Shown: positions 25,529 through 33,570, counted from the first letter of the stretch. The stretch is 64,000 nt of DNA from Paenibacillus sp. sptzw28 (GCF_019550795.1 NZ_CP080545.1:4064001-4128000); one strand, 5' to 3'. The notes: generated by a model from the sequence alone, not told the origin. Numbers and translations: made by a program.

Positions 25529-25954
25529 CTAGCGGCCGAGCCATAGACGTCGAATCGAATCTCCAACGGATGATGAGCTCGGCAAGCAGCCTTCGAGGTC
25601 GGGACCGATAACCACATCCGCTCCAGTCTCCTTGACTGCCTTTTCCGGTGCGGCAGAAGCGGTCGCAATGACGACGTACCTGAATCCAGCGCGCAGCTTT
25701 AAATTCGTGCACAGCTTGGCGACTTGTTCTACGGTTTCTTCGCTCCATTCTCCATAATGACATGCCGGGTATGTAACGACCCTGCCCTTGAACGGGACCT
25801 CGATCAAATCGAGCACATCGCGCAGCCTCTCGAGCGCTTCGGTTGCTTCATAAGGCATTTCAGAACCCGACATTCCCGTAACCGGAAGTACCGCCGTATC
25901 CAAATAAGGCTGAAGTTCCGCCCACTGTTCCGGGGTTAGTTCGCTGAATTTCAT
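25529..25954 (-). CDS. ypiF: YpiF-like DUF2487 protein
   Basis: A 141-residue soluble protein resembling B. subtilis YpiF, which also precedes qcrA. Visible features are the FSELTPEQW start, a conserved VVTYPACHYGEW near residue 60 with a Cys-His pair, and an FRYVVIATAS strand near 95 in a Rossmann-like arrangement. Function unknown. The end is separated from the qcr promoter by ~140 bp. Confidence 0.78.
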   Translation of the reverse strand: MKFSELTPEQWAELQPYLDTAVLPVTGMSGSEMPYEATEALERLRDVLDLIEVPFKGRVVTYPACHYGEWSEETVEQVAKLCTNLKLRAGFRYVVIATASAAPEKAVKETGADVVIGPDLEGCLPSSSSVGDSIRRLWLGR

Positions 25955-26008
25955 CGTTTCACCATTCCTTGTTTCTCTATCCTATTATCCTATCACATTC
26001 CTTCCGAC

Positions 26009-26060
26009 AAAAAAACGGCCCGCCGCAGCTGACGGATATTTATCCGTGCCGCAGCAGGCC
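26009..26060 (-). terminator. Terminator after the IDEAL-domain gene
   Basis: Minus strand GGCCTGCTGCGGC pairs with the GCTGCGGCGGGCC arm around an inner ACGGATA/TATCCGT hairpin, followed by G and seven T residues. It is 27 bp after the stop of the upstream gene. Confidence 0.88.
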
Positions 26061-26087
26061 TATTAAAGCGGGAACTCACGCCATCGT

Positions 26088-26270
26088 TCAGGCATGCAGC
26101 ATTTTCAGTTCTTCAGTCAAACGACGGAACGTATCCTTGTCCCCTGAGGCAAGAGCGTTATCGATTTCCTGGTACAAGCGATCCGTGCGGAATTTAAGTA
26201 CGGCGTCGTCAAGCACCATCTCGGCGGCAAGTCCGAGCATCGCTTCGTAAGTTACTTTCATTTTGTCCAT
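26088..26270 (-). CDS. IDEAL-domain small protein
   Basis: A 60-residue protein whose second half (residues ~36-58, LYQEIDNALASGDKDTFRRL) is an IDEAL domain, a short helical module found at the end of B. subtilis YpiB and in small Firmicute proteins. The UPF0302 part of YpiB is absent here, so the domain stands alone at the ypiB locus. The ATG at 26270 has GGAGGTG six bases upstream. Role unknown. Confidence 0.8.
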   Translation of the reverse strand: MDKMKVTYEAMLGLAAEMVLDDAVLKFRTDRLYQEIDNALASGDKDTFRRLTEELKMLHA

Positions 26271-26313
26271 AGGATACACCTCCAACACCATGTCTAAGAG
26301 ATCCTATATTCAT

Positions 26314-26541
26314 TCATTTCGCCATCAAGCTTTCCATCGTCCGTCTCATACGTTGCCAATTGTCTTCTGTCCGATCTTCAGGCGACTTTAGCAGGCGATC
26401 CAAGTGAAAGCATATAGGTGGGGGAACTCTGCACGTTGTTTCAACATACGAGCGAACCGGCTCTATTAAAGCATATTCATCGCAGCCATCGCCGTCAGTG
26501 ACGATGGCCCTGCTGCCGACGAATGTGCCATAACCCAGCAA
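26314..26541 (-). CDS. Small hypothetical protein, in frame after the upstream stop
   Basis: I do not recognise this 75-residue product. It has a plausible protein composition, with SRAIVTDGDGCDEYALIEPV near residues 10-29, two cysteines, and a charged helical C-terminus. The apparent start is a TTG 9 bp after the upstream gene's TGA and in the same frame, so it could be an independent gene, a read-through extension, or decayed sequence. The ribosome binding site is weak. It lies 43 bp before the IDEAL gene. Confidence 0.42.
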   Translation of the reverse strand: MLGYGTFVGSRAIVTDGDGCDEYALIEPVRSYVETTCRVPPPICFHLDRLLKSPEDRTEDNWQRMRRTMESLMAK

Positions 26542-26550
26542 GCCCGGTCT

Positions 26551-27762
26551 TCAGCTCAAAATGATCGCATCGTCTTCTATGCTGAGTCCTGCGACAATCG
26601 AGCGGCCCAGCGGAGTCATCCGAATCACTTGTCCCTGTTCGGCATGCTCTCCGATCCTAAGCAGGCCGAGATGCATCATCATCCCGAGCATCCGCTGCTC
26701 CAGTATCGTCTCCGGTTGGTCATAGTAGAACGGCTTTATGTAAGGGGTTAGAGCAAGCTTTAACGAATCGGCATTAACCCATTTATGGGAAAGCTTATCG
26801 ATCCAATGCACGATCGCTCTTATATTCGGAATAGCTCCCTTATACAGCCTCAGCCAGAACCGGTAGAGCTTGTCCGGCTGCTCCGGCGAACGCAAGGCCT
26901 GGCGTTCCCTTCCCGCATCAGTCAACGTCAGCAAAGAATCGGATTCCGAAATCCAGCCGTTGTAATAGCAATAGTCGTAGATTAGGGACATCCTGTTCGG
27001 ATAGTCTTTCATTCTCCGCCCGTACCCGAACCGCCATTCCCCCCGGGTGGGAAGGGATTCTTTCACTCCCAATCGATCCATGATTTGCAGCACGCTTCGC
27101 TTATACATGACGCCGTCCGAGGTAAGCGGTATTTCATTATGATAGACAAAGGTGAGAAACTGCATGACATCTTCGCCGAGCAGCTGCTGTTCGTCACGGT
27201 AAGCAAGCGGTTCATCGTTCGCATACACGGCCTGCGACACGAACTTTCGTTCCAGCGTGTCCTTGAAACGTTCCTTCAAATCTGCCGGCACTTGAAATAA
27301 ATAGCGGTTTGGACCGGAATAGCCGTTAAACAGCCAACCGTACTGTTTAAACCGGGAAATCGTTTCTCTAGGCCCGCTTTCCGGCACAGGCTCTTTAACT
27401 GTCTTTGTTCTTTTGGAGCTTTTCTTCACGGCTGCGGCTGCCTTCTCCTGCTTCACTATCATTGAAGGAGCGGCTGCGGCCTCGCTTGGCGGACTGCCAA
27501 ACTTACTTTGTTGAACACGAGCTACGAGCTCTTCCAAGCTGAAAGAATCTCTTGGATCGAACAGCAGTGAATTAATGAACCTCAAATCTTCCAGCTTCAT
27601 CGAGCTGATCTGCGATTCAAAGACGTCCCTGCGGTTAACCGTAGACAAAATAGACTGGATCAACTCATTTTTCGAATTACCGTTGCACTCGCAGCGGTAG
27701 GTCGTTGCAATCCGGCTTAACTGCCCGATATCCGCATAACTAAGCATGTCCGCCAAATTCAT
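26551..27762 (-). CDS. Conserved protein of unknown function with winged-helix-like C-terminus
   Basis: A 403-residue soluble protein I cannot assign. The first ~90 residues look like a small helical domain (MLSYADIGQLSRIATTYRC, then NELIQSILSTVNRRDVFES). A Lys/Ala/Ser-rich linker (residues ~115-150) follows. The remaining part is rich in aromatic residues and ends in repeated winged-helix-like units (LTLTDAGRERQALRS; RMTPLGRSIVAGLS), as in helicase-associated or DNA-binding regulators. The ATG at 27762 has GGGGGG upstream; the longer frame from 27891 is unlikely. Possibly nucleic-acid related. Confidence 0.75.
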   Translation of the reverse strand: MNLADMLSYADIGQLSRIATTYRCECNGNSKNELIQSILSTVNRRDVFESQISSMKLEDLRFINSLLFDPRDSFSLEELVARVQQSKFGSPPSEAAAAPSMIVKQEKAAAAVKKSSKRTKTVKEPVPESGPRETISRFKQYGWLFNGYSGPNRYLFQVPADLKERFKDTLERKFVSQAVYANDEPLAYRDEQQLLGEDVMQFLTFVYHNEIPLTSDGVMYKRSVLQIMDRLGVKESLPTRGEWRFGYGRRMKDYPNRMSLIYDYCYYNGWISESDSLLTLTDAGRERQALRSPEQPDKLYRFWLRLYKGAIPNIRAIVHWIDKLSHKWVNADSLKLALTPYIKPFYYDQPETILEQRMLGMMMHLGLLRIGEHAEQGQVIRMTPLGRSIVAGLSIEDDAIILS

Positions 27763-27840
27763 CTTCAGCCCCCCATTCCCGGTTCCTCTTACAGGTTTAC
27801 TACCATTATGGGAACATTGACGAAATTTATAACCTCCGAA

Positions 27841-27886
27841 AATAAAAAAAAGCTGCATGAACCGCAAATGCGGCCTGGCAGCTTTG
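27841..27886 (-). terminator. Terminator after the histidine-phosphatase gene
   Basis: Minus strand AAAGCTGC / GCAGCTTT arms around an inner CCGCA/TGCGG hairpin, followed by a T-run. It directly follows the phosphatase stop at 27891. Confidence 0.88.
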
Positions 27887-27890
27887 ATCA

Positions 27891-28487
27891 TTAATTTTGA
27901 TTATGAACCGGTTGCTCCAGATGAAGCGTACAGCCATGGAGCAGCGAAGTCCACTGTTTTCCAGCCCGTTCCATAATGGTTAATGACATATTCAGAATCG
28001 GTTTATCCTCCAGTCGGTCGCACATTCCTTTCAGCAGCTGAGCTAGTAAGCTTCCGTGCGTCACAACGAGAAGATTGCAGCCCGGCCTGGCAGATGCGGC
28101 TTCCTCAACAAAGGAAAGTCCGCGCGCGCGGACCGATTCGTCCGACTCTTGACCACTTTCGCTGCGGCGCCAGTCCGTTCCCCATTTGGCAAGACGCTCC
28201 TCTTCCGTTGTCCCCTCAATATCGCCGAAGTAGCGTTCTCTTAGCCTTGTATCACCAGGCAAGAGCGGAATGGATAGAGTTTCGGCAATAATCCGCGCCG
28301 TTTCATATGCCCTGCTTAAGTCACTGGAAATGACCGCATCCCAGCGTAATTCCTCCCTGCTCAGACGCTGTGCCAGCGCTTCGGCTTGTTTGCGGCCTTC
28401 AGCATTCAGGGGAATATCCGTTTGACCTTGTATTTTGCCAAGCCTGTTCCATTCCGTTTTACCGTGCCGTATAAGTCCGATTCGCAA
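27891..28487 (-). CDS. Histidine-phosphatase (phosphoglycerate mutase-like) protein
   Basis: A 198-residue branch-1 histidine phosphatase. The catalytic LIRHGKTEWN is at residues 5-14, ERYFGDIEG near 87-95 gives the conserved Glu, and the second histidine is in VVTHGSLLAQLL near 145. Such proteins act as phosphoglycerate mutases, alpha-ribazole phosphatases or general sugar phosphatases; no neighbour fixes the substrate. It lies between the anti-sigma gene and the 403-residue gene and has its own terminator. Confidence 0.88.
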   Translation of the reverse strand: MRIGLIRHGKTEWNRLGKIQGQTDIPLNAEGRKQAEALAQRLSREELRWDAVISSDLSRAYETARIIAETLSIPLLPGDTRLRERYFGDIEGTTEEERLAKWGTDWRRSESGQESDESVRARGLSFVEEAASARPGCNLLVVTHGSLLAQLLKGMCDRLEDKPILNMSLTIMERAGKQWTSLLHGCTLHLEQPVHNQN

Positions 28488-28532
28488 GAAAAGTCCCCTC
28501 TTTCAAGAGATCATTGTACGATAACATAAATT

Positions 28533-28559
28533 AAAAATCTCCAGCAGTGTATGCTGGAG
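28533..28559 (-). terminator. Terminator after the sigma/anti-sigma pair
   Basis: Minus strand CTCCAGCA / TGCTGGAG stem with a 5-nt loop, followed by ATTTTTAATTT, 17 bp past the anti-sigma stop. Confidence 0.88.
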
Positions 28560-28576
28560 CGGAGCTGAATGGTACA

Positions 28577-29179
28577 TCAGTTACGAGTACGGGAAAACCA
28601 GTTAAGAATAAGCAGCGCCATTATCATGCCGAGCAATGAAAGTGCTACCCAATATTGGGGCACCGTCGGAACTACTCTTAGCACGATCGGATCGCTGATG
28701 CTGGCAACAGGCACGTCCGCATAAAAATCGGCTCCGATTACGGAACTGTCGCTTGTGGCGTCGGCGGTCTCCAGCATGCCTGTCAGCTTGGCAACATCGG
28801 CCGAGGATGAGCCGTTATATCCGATAAGCAGATAGAACAAGCCGCAGACGAACATTGCCATGCAGAAGGCGACTACCGCAGTTACGTTGCGGCGAAAGGT
28901 CCGTGTAAATTGGTAGCTTCGTGTCGCCACGGGCATCAACCATGACTGCTCGTTATAAATCCGGTTCATAACCTCATGGTTGACGTGGTCAACCGGTCCG
29001 ATTTCCTCGACATTGTCGGAGAAACCGCGGATGAGCTGTTCGCTCTCCTCCCATATCTGAAACTCCTCTCTGCAAGCGCTGCAGGTTAGAAGATGTTCAT
29101 CGACCATCTTTCGTTCCATATCGTTCTCGGGTAAATCCCAGTACACGCCAAACGATTGTTGAACTTGGAGGCAATTCAT
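28577..29179 (-). CDS. Membrane anti-sigma factor with zinc-finger domain
   Basis: A 200-residue protein. The N-terminal zf-HC2 module has H29-LLTCSAC-C36 (HxxxCxxC), the usual sigma-binding zinc fold. Two membrane segments follow, around residues 100-118 (AVVAFCMAMFVCGLFYLL) and 178-196, with a ~55-residue outside loop between them. The ATG overlaps the sigma gene by 4 bases, so the pair is made together. It probably holds the sigma factor at the membrane until a signal releases it. Signal unknown. Confidence 0.88.
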   Translation of the reverse strand: MNCLQVQQSFGVYWDLPENDMERKMVDEHLLTCSACREEFQIWEESEQLIRGFSDNVEEIGPVDHVNHEVMNRIYNEQSWLMPVATRSYQFTRTFRRNVTAVVAFCMAMFVCGLFYLLIGYNGSSSADVAKLTGMLETADATSDSSVIGADFYADVPVASISDPIVLRVVPTVPQYWVALSLLGMIMALLILNWFSRTRN

Positions 29180-29772
29180 CTCATTTTCATCCCCTCGTAT
29201 TCCTCCAGCAATGGCGAATCGCCGAAATACGGTTCAAGCTGAACCTTAACACTGCTGCGCGCACGAAATAACAGGGATTTGACGGAGCTTACAGTTTGAC
29301 CGAGAATGCTGGCAATCTCCTGATAGTCCAACTGGTCGTATTCCCGTAAAATAAGCGCAGAACGCTGTTTCTCCGGCAAACTGTTGATTGCTTCCCGAAC
29401 CATAGACATCCGCTCGCTTCTCAGCAATCGGTGCTCCGGAACGGAATCCAAAGAGGCAGTCGGCATGAAGCCGATCTCGTCGAGTGAGACATTGCCTGTT
29501 TTTTGTTTACGCAGTTCGCTAAGTACCGTATTTCTTGCTATGGTGTACAGCCAGGTGGAAAAGGAAGCATCGACTTCCCTGAACGAATGCAGACTGCGAT
29601 ACGCTTTGTAAAATGACTCGGAACATAAGTCTTCCGCCAAGAGCTCCAGCTTCGAGCTCTTGAGCATATGATATATGAAGGCAAGGATTTTACGTTGATA
29701 TCGCCGCATAAGTTCCGAATAGAGCTGTACGTTACCGTCTTTAATTTCGCGTATTAACTGGGAATCGGTCAT
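29176..29772 (-). CDS. ECF-type RNA polymerase sigma factor
   Basis: A 198-residue extracytoplasmic-function sigma factor. Region 2 (residues ~20-90) includes EDLCSESFYKAYRSLHSF and FSTWLYTIARN; region 4 (~130-185) includes LPEKQRSALILREYDQLDYQEIA followed by a VSSVKSLLFRARSSV recognition helix. The ATG at 29772 has AAGGAGG ten bases upstream. It is encoded with its anti-sigma factor. A candidate autoregulated promoter lies ~340 bp upstream (30108-30136). The regulon is unknown. Confidence 0.93.
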   Translation of the reverse strand: MTDSQLIREIKDGNVQLYSELMRRYQRKILAFIYHMLKSSKLELLAEDLCSESFYKAYRSLHSFREVDASFSTWLYTIARNTVLSELRKQKTGNVSLDEIGFMPTASLDSVPEHRLLRSERMSMVREAINSLPEKQRSALILREYDQLDYQEIASILGQTVSSVKSLLFRARSSVKVQLEPYFGDSPLLEEYEGMKMR

Positions 29773-30107
29773 TGCGGGCGACCCTCCTTGGCCATAGGAG
29801 TATCCCGCTTCGGTATAATATTGTACCGAGACGAGAGTAAAAAGTTGCGCTGTTATAAAGAAAAAAACCAAACGCTCTATGTATACGAATTAAATTCGTG
29901 AAATGCGACAAAATTCCTGCTTCTTTCGACATGTTTTGGTATCCCACATTTTTACAATGAACACGTCTATTGTAACATAACTGTAAGCCATCGATGGATA
30001 AATTTTTTGCAAAATTACTGGAAGCGCTTAAGAGTAGAATCCCAAATTAAGAGCATTGCGCAGCCATCGGTCCGTATATGATCCACTAACCGGAGATTCC
30101 TTCTTAA

Positions 30108-30136
30108 TTAGACGGATGAAAACCGAATTATGTTCC
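30108..30136 (-). promoter_or_regulatory. Candidate ECF-type promoter of the sigma operon
   Basis: Minus strand GGAAC, 17-bp spacer, CGTCTAA: the AAC/CGTC elements typical of ECF promoters, with correct spacing. It directs transcription toward the sigma gene and starts just after the terminator at 30147. The leader would be ~330 nt (29773-30100), in which I see no supported gene. Self-activation is inferred from the usual behaviour of ECF factors. Confidence 0.5.
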
Positions 30137-30146
30137 ATTGAAGCAC

Positions 30147-30174
30147 AAAAAAAAGACCGCCTATAAAGGCGGTC
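30147..30174 (-). terminator. Intrinsic terminator of tyrA and of the small RNA
   Basis: Minus strand GACCGCC / GGCGGTC stem, 6-nt loop, followed by eight T residues. It is 114 bp past the tyrA stop, unusually far for a tyrA-only terminator, and fits the end of the small RNA. Confidence 0.93.
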
Positions 30175-30223
30175 CCGCACTAAGTGCGGTGGATTGGATA
30201 GGAGTGGAGAGAAACCATACTGT
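30147..30223 (-). ncRNA. Candidate small RNA, ~77 nt, CU-rich
   Basis: A perfect promoter (30230-30258) and an intrinsic terminator bracket ~77 nt with no reading frame. The predicted RNA starts at an A at 30223. It has an unpaired pyrimidine-rich 5' half, including UUUCUCUCCACUCCUAUCC, which is complementary to Shine-Dalgarno-like GGAG/GGAGAG. Then comes a CCGCAC/GUGCGG hairpin with a 3-nt loop, then the GACCGCC/GGCGGUC terminator with eight U residues. The layout resembles trans-acting small RNAs that mask ribosome binding sites. Expression is not shown. Confidence 0.62.
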
Positions 30224-30229
30224 ACCTTT

Positions 30230-30258
30230 ATTATATGTATCCGTTTACATTCTGTCAA
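30230..30258 (-). promoter_or_regulatory. Perfect consensus sigma-A promoter
   Basis: Minus strand TTGACA, exactly 17 bp, TATAAT: 12 of 12 matches, with start near 30223. It lies 30 bp after the tyrA stop and is oriented toward the terminator 50-80 bp downstream. No other promoter in the window is a full match. Confidence 0.88.
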
Positions 30259-30270
30259 TAAGCGTTTTCA
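30236..30270 (-). promoter_or_regulatory. Two cre-like (CcpA) boxes over the small-RNA promoter
   Basis: Minus strand TGAAAACGCTTATT (30257-30270) matches 13 of 14 positions of the catabolite-responsive element consensus TGWAARCGYTWNCW and overlaps the -35. TGTAAACGGATACA (30236-30249) matches 12 of 14 and fills the promoter spacer. Binding at either place would repress. Confidence 0.55.
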
Positions 30271-30287
30271 TAAAAAATTCGGATTTT

Positions 30288-31379
30288 TTAAAAATGTACA
30301 GAAAAACCTATTTGTCCCAATTTTTCCACTGCCTGATCGAGATCCTCCTGAGTACGGAATGACAATCGGAGTACGCCGGGGACGTCTTCCCTGCTCTCGA
30401 TGATATGAATGTTGCTCAAATTAATTCGGCTGTTGCCGAGCTCCGTGGCCACTTTTCCAATTACTCCCGGTTCATCCGGCACATCGATATAACACTCGTA
30501 GATGGATTGGATCATGCCTTTACGCCGTTCCGGAAGTTGGCCGCGGAATTGGCCCGCCTCCTTGAAAGCCTTCTCGATGCCTTCGCCGTCGTCCCTCTCA
30601 AGCATGCTGATGAAGCTTCCGATTTCTCCGTTCCAATCCCTAAGAAGCTTAAGCAGAACATTGCGGTTGTTAACGAGTATATCACGCCATACGACGGGTT
30701 CGCTTGATGCGATGCGGGTTATATCCCGGAATCCGCCTGCCGCGAGCACGCCGTACAGGGGGTTGGATTCGTTGTACCGTCCAATCTGGTTAACAAGGGC
30801 AACAGCAATAATATGCGGAAGATGGCTGATCGCACCGACGATCTCGTCGTGTTCTTGCGGTTCGACATGGACGATATGGGCCCGCGTCAGCTTCAACAGC
30901 TCAGACAGCTTGTCCACCTCGTTTTGGGAAGTGGATTCGTCCGGGGTAAGAACATAGAATGCGTTCTCGAACAGATGCAAGGATGCCGCTTCGACTCCGG
31001 ATTGTTCCTTTCCCGCCATCGGATGGCCGCCGATAAACGTCACATTATTCTGAAGAAACGCTTTGGCGGACGCAGCGACGGAAGCCTTCGTGCTGCCGAC
31101 GTCGGTTATAATGCATCCAGGTTTAAGCTGCATCTCGCTAAGTTTAAGAACATACTGCTCCAAATTCCCTACCGGTACGCATAGAAAAATAAAATCCGCG
31201 CCTTCCACCGCGTCGCGCATGGACGTTGTCGCATAATCGACAACGCCACGCTCGACGTATCTGGCTGCGGATGATTCGCGCGGGGAGTGACCGACGACCG
31301 TTAGCCCCGGCTTGCCCTTGAAGCAAAGCGCGAGCGAACCGCCGATTAGCCCGACGCCGAATATCGCGATTTTAGTCAT
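30288..31379 (-). CDS. tyrA: Prephenate dehydrogenase
   Basis: Converts prephenate to 4-hydroxyphenylpyruvate for tyrosine. The 363-residue protein has an N-terminal NAD fold (IAIFGVGLIGGSLAL, residues 4-18), the GGHPMAGKEQSGVEAAS segment near 120, and SHLPHIIAVAL near 180. A C-terminal ACT domain (residues ~290-363, YIDVPDEPGVIGKVATEL) suggests feedback control. I placed the ATG at 31379, four bases after the hisC stop; a TTG at 31391 would overlap hisC. Last gene of trp-hisC-tyrA; aroE, which follows in B. subtilis, is absent. Confidence 0.96.
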   Translation of the reverse strand: MTKIAIFGVGLIGGSLALCFKGKPGLTVVGHSPRESSAARYVERGVVDYATTSMRDAVEGADFIFLCVPVGNLEQYVLKLSEMQLKPGCIITDVGSTKASVAASAKAFLQNNVTFIGGHPMAGKEQSGVEAASLHLFENAFYVLTPDESTSQNEVDKLSELLKLTRAHIVHVEPQEHDEIVGAISHLPHIIAVALVNQIGRYNESNPLYGVLAAGGFRDITRIASSEPVVWRDILVNNRNVLLKLLRDWNGEIGSFISMLERDDGEGIEKAFKEAGQFRGQLPERRKGMIQSIYECYIDVPDEPGVIGKVATELGNSRINLSNIHIIESREDVPGVLRLSFRTQEDLDQAVEKLGQIGFSVHF

Positions 31380-31383
31380 AATA

Positions 31384-32481
31384 TTAACCAAGCACCGCCG
31401 CTTCTTGCAGCACTTCTTCCAGCGCACGGATAAATTTCTCGTTCTGCTCCCGGCTTCCTACCGTTATCCGTATATGAGTCGGATAATATGTCCAGCGGGC
31501 GCGCGATATGATTCCCCGGCGAAGAAGACCGTCAAATACTTTCTGGGATTCCAATTTCGCATCGAACATGACGAAATTGCCGTGCGGCTCGAAATAGGAA
31601 AGACCCATCCGGTCGAATTCTCCGCACAAATAGTGCCGTCCTTCCGCATTTCGCTCTTTACAACCATCGATGAACGCCGGGTCGGCAAGGGAAGCGGCAG
31701 CCGCAGCTTGAGCGAACCGGGTCGTATTGAACGGTTCGCGCACTTGGTTGACGTAATGAATGACGTCAGCGTGGCCGACACCGTAGCCGATGCGAAGCGA
31801 CGCCAGGCCGTGGACTTTGGAGAAAGTGCGCAGCACGACAACATTATTGAACTCGCGCAGCAGCGCCAGGCTATCCGGATACGCGGCGTCCGTTACATAT
31901 TCGTAGTATGCTTCGTCAAGCACGACGATCACGCTGCTTGGCACCTGACGCATAAATGCGGCCAGCTCTTCCCGGCCTACAATGGTACCGGTCGGATTAT
32001 TCGGATTGCAAATCCAGATGATTTTCGTCCGTTCCGTTACTTTTGCCTGCATGGCCGGCAAATCGTGGGTTCCGTTCTTAAGAGGCACTTCGATTATGGT
32101 CGCGCCTTCGATCTCTGCGTTATGTTTATACTGCGGGAATGTTTCATCCGCCATGATCGATTCGTCGCCCGGGGACAGATAAGCTCGGGCAATCATAAGT
32201 ATAACCTCATCAGAACCGGCTCCGAAAATCAGCTGCTTCCGGTCCACCTGCAAATGGTCGGCCACAGCTGCGCTAAGCGCCGTGCTGAAGCTGTCGGGAT
32301 AAATACTTACATTGGCCAGTTCTTCTTGAATTGCGGCTTTGGCTTTCTCCGAACATCCGAACGGGTTCTCGTTGGAGGCAAGCTTAACAACTTCCTTCAG
32401 TCCCAGCTCACGCTTGACTTCTTCAACCGGCTTGCCGGGTTGATAAACGGGCAAATGGACGATACTTTGCTTCGGTTGCAC
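31384..32481 (-). CDS. hisC: Histidinol-phosphate aminotransferase
   Basis: A fold-type I PLP aminotransferase of 365 residues, acting in histidine synthesis and, in bacilli, also on aromatic keto acids. Motifs: LASNENPFGCS near residue 34, CNPNNPTGT near 160, and the PLP lysine in RTFSKVHGLASLRIGYG near 222-235. The start is GTG with GAGGTG upstream. Its place between trpA and tyrA, as in B. subtilis, supports a role in Tyr/Phe synthesis. Confidence 0.96.
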   Translation of the reverse strand: MQPKQSIVHLPVYQPGKPVEEVKRELGLKEVVKLASNENPFGCSEKAKAAIQEELANVSIYPDSFSTALSAAVADHLQVDRKQLIFGAGSDEVILMIARAYLSPGDESIMADETFPQYKHNAEIEGATIIEVPLKNGTHDLPAMQAKVTERTKIIWICNPNNPTGTIVGREELAAFMRQVPSSVIVVLDEAYYEYVTDAAYPDSLALLREFNNVVVLRTFSKVHGLASLRIGYGVGHADVIHYVNQVREPFNTTRFAQAAAAASLADPAFIDGCKERNAEGRHYLCGEFDRMGLSYFEPHGNFVMFDAKLESQKVFDGLLRRGIISRARWTYYPTHIRITVGSREQNEKFIRALEEVLQEAAVLG

Positions 32482-32670
32482 TTGTGATCACCTCATCAAA
32501 ATTGCTTTCCTGTTTGAATAGCTACGTGTTTCATTGTCTCATAAGTTCGGGCTGTTTTAAAGTACCAGATCGAACGGCTTTTGCTGCCTATGCTCGGCTT
32601 GATCCCTCTGACCGTTCAACCGGATGGCAAGAAGAACCCGGCTTTGCCGTTCTTTGCCGCGCTGCGGCCA

Positions 32671-32711
32671 GAAAGAAGCCCTTCATTCGGCCGCTGAAGC
32701 CAATGAAGGGC
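32671..32711 (-). terminator. Probable terminator between trpA and hisC
   Basis: Minus strand GCCCTTCATT / AATGAAGGGC stem enclosing a GC-rich loop, followed by TTCTTTC. It is ~45 bp past the trpA stop. The remainder of the 273-bp gap (32482-32670) holds only weak promoter-like sequence for hisC. Confidence 0.68.
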
Positions 32712-32754
32712 ACTATTAAACATTGAAAGCATTGGGGCAATTAACCCTCAACCG

Positions 32755-33570
32755 CTAACCCTTTAATTCGCTGACAAACTCATATATTCGAGCAAGCCCT
32801 TCCCGCTTCGTGTCCTCCGCTTGAAGGAGCGGCAGAACTTCCTCGATTTTACGGACAATCGCGCTGCCTACGACGACGCCGTCGGCCTGCTTTCCAAACC
32901 GCTCTACCTGCTCGCGGCTTGATATGCCGAAGCCTACAGCAATCGGTACCGTCGCGGCCTCTCTGACAGCAGACAAGAACTCGTCGATGCCCTGGTGGAA
33001 ATCAGCTCGTACTCCGGTAACGCCAAGCGATGAAACGCAGTACACGAAGCCTCGCGCTTTACGCGCGATTCGTGCGACGCGGTCGTGGGAGGTTGGCGCG
33101 ACAAGCGGAATCAGGTGGATATCCGCTTGCTCCGCCATCGCCCGCACCTCAGTGTCTTCCTCGATCGGCAAATCGGGAATAATAAGACCGCTGATACCTT
33201 TATCGACGATAAGCCGGAAAAACCGCTCCAAACCGTACTGGAGAACCGGGTTAAAGTAAGTAAATAATATGAACGGCAGCTCCACGCCGGCCTTGCGGGC
33301 ATTTTCGGCAGCCTGTATACAATCAACGATTGTAATGCTGCCATGCTTCAGCGCCCGCTCGGACGCCCGTTGAATGACCGGACCGTCCGCAAGCGGGTCG
33401 GAATACGGAACACCCAGTTCAACCATATCGGCGCCGGCTTCTTCAAGCGTCTTAATAATTTCAACCGACGTGACTGCATCGGGGTCGCCTATCGTAAGAA
33501 ACGGAATAAGCGCAGTCCTGCCCTCTTCCCGAAGCTTAGCGAATGCAGCATCAATACGATTAATGGTCAT
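32755..33570 (-). CDS. trpA: Tryptophan synthase alpha chain
   Basis: Cleaves indole-3-glycerol phosphate to indole and glyceraldehyde 3-phosphate. 271 residues, with the signature LVPF-type start replaced by [12 protein letters not shown] near residue 18, [18 protein letters not shown] near 51-69 (catalytic Glu/Asp), and a C-terminal VVGSAIV near 230. Overlaps trpB by 11 bp. Confidence 0.97.
   Translation of the reverse strand: MTINRIDAAFAKLREEGRTALIPFLTIGDPDAVTSVEIIKTLEEAGADMVELGVPYSDPLADGPVIQRASERALKHGSITIVDCIQAAENARKAGVELPFILFTYFNPVLQYGLERFFRLIVDKGISGLIIPDLPIEEDTEVRAMAEQADIHLIPLVAPTSHDRVARIARKARGFVYCVSSLGVTGVRADFHQGIDEFLSAVREAATVPIAVGFGISSREQVERFGKQADGVVVGSAIVRKIEEVLPLLQAEDTKREGLARIYEFVSELKG

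Noticed and set aside
29741..29947. 68-codon minus-strand frame upstream of the sigma gene
   Set aside because: Overlaps the sigma start in another frame, begins at GTG with no ribosome binding site, and shows no domain.
30028..30258. 76-codon minus-strand frame in the tyrA-sigma gap
   Set aside because: It runs through the strong terminator at 30147-30174 and has no ribosome binding site.
31312..32487. 391-codon plus-strand frame opposite hisC
   Set aside because: Mirror of hisC coding; composition and lack of a ribosome binding site mark it as a shadow.
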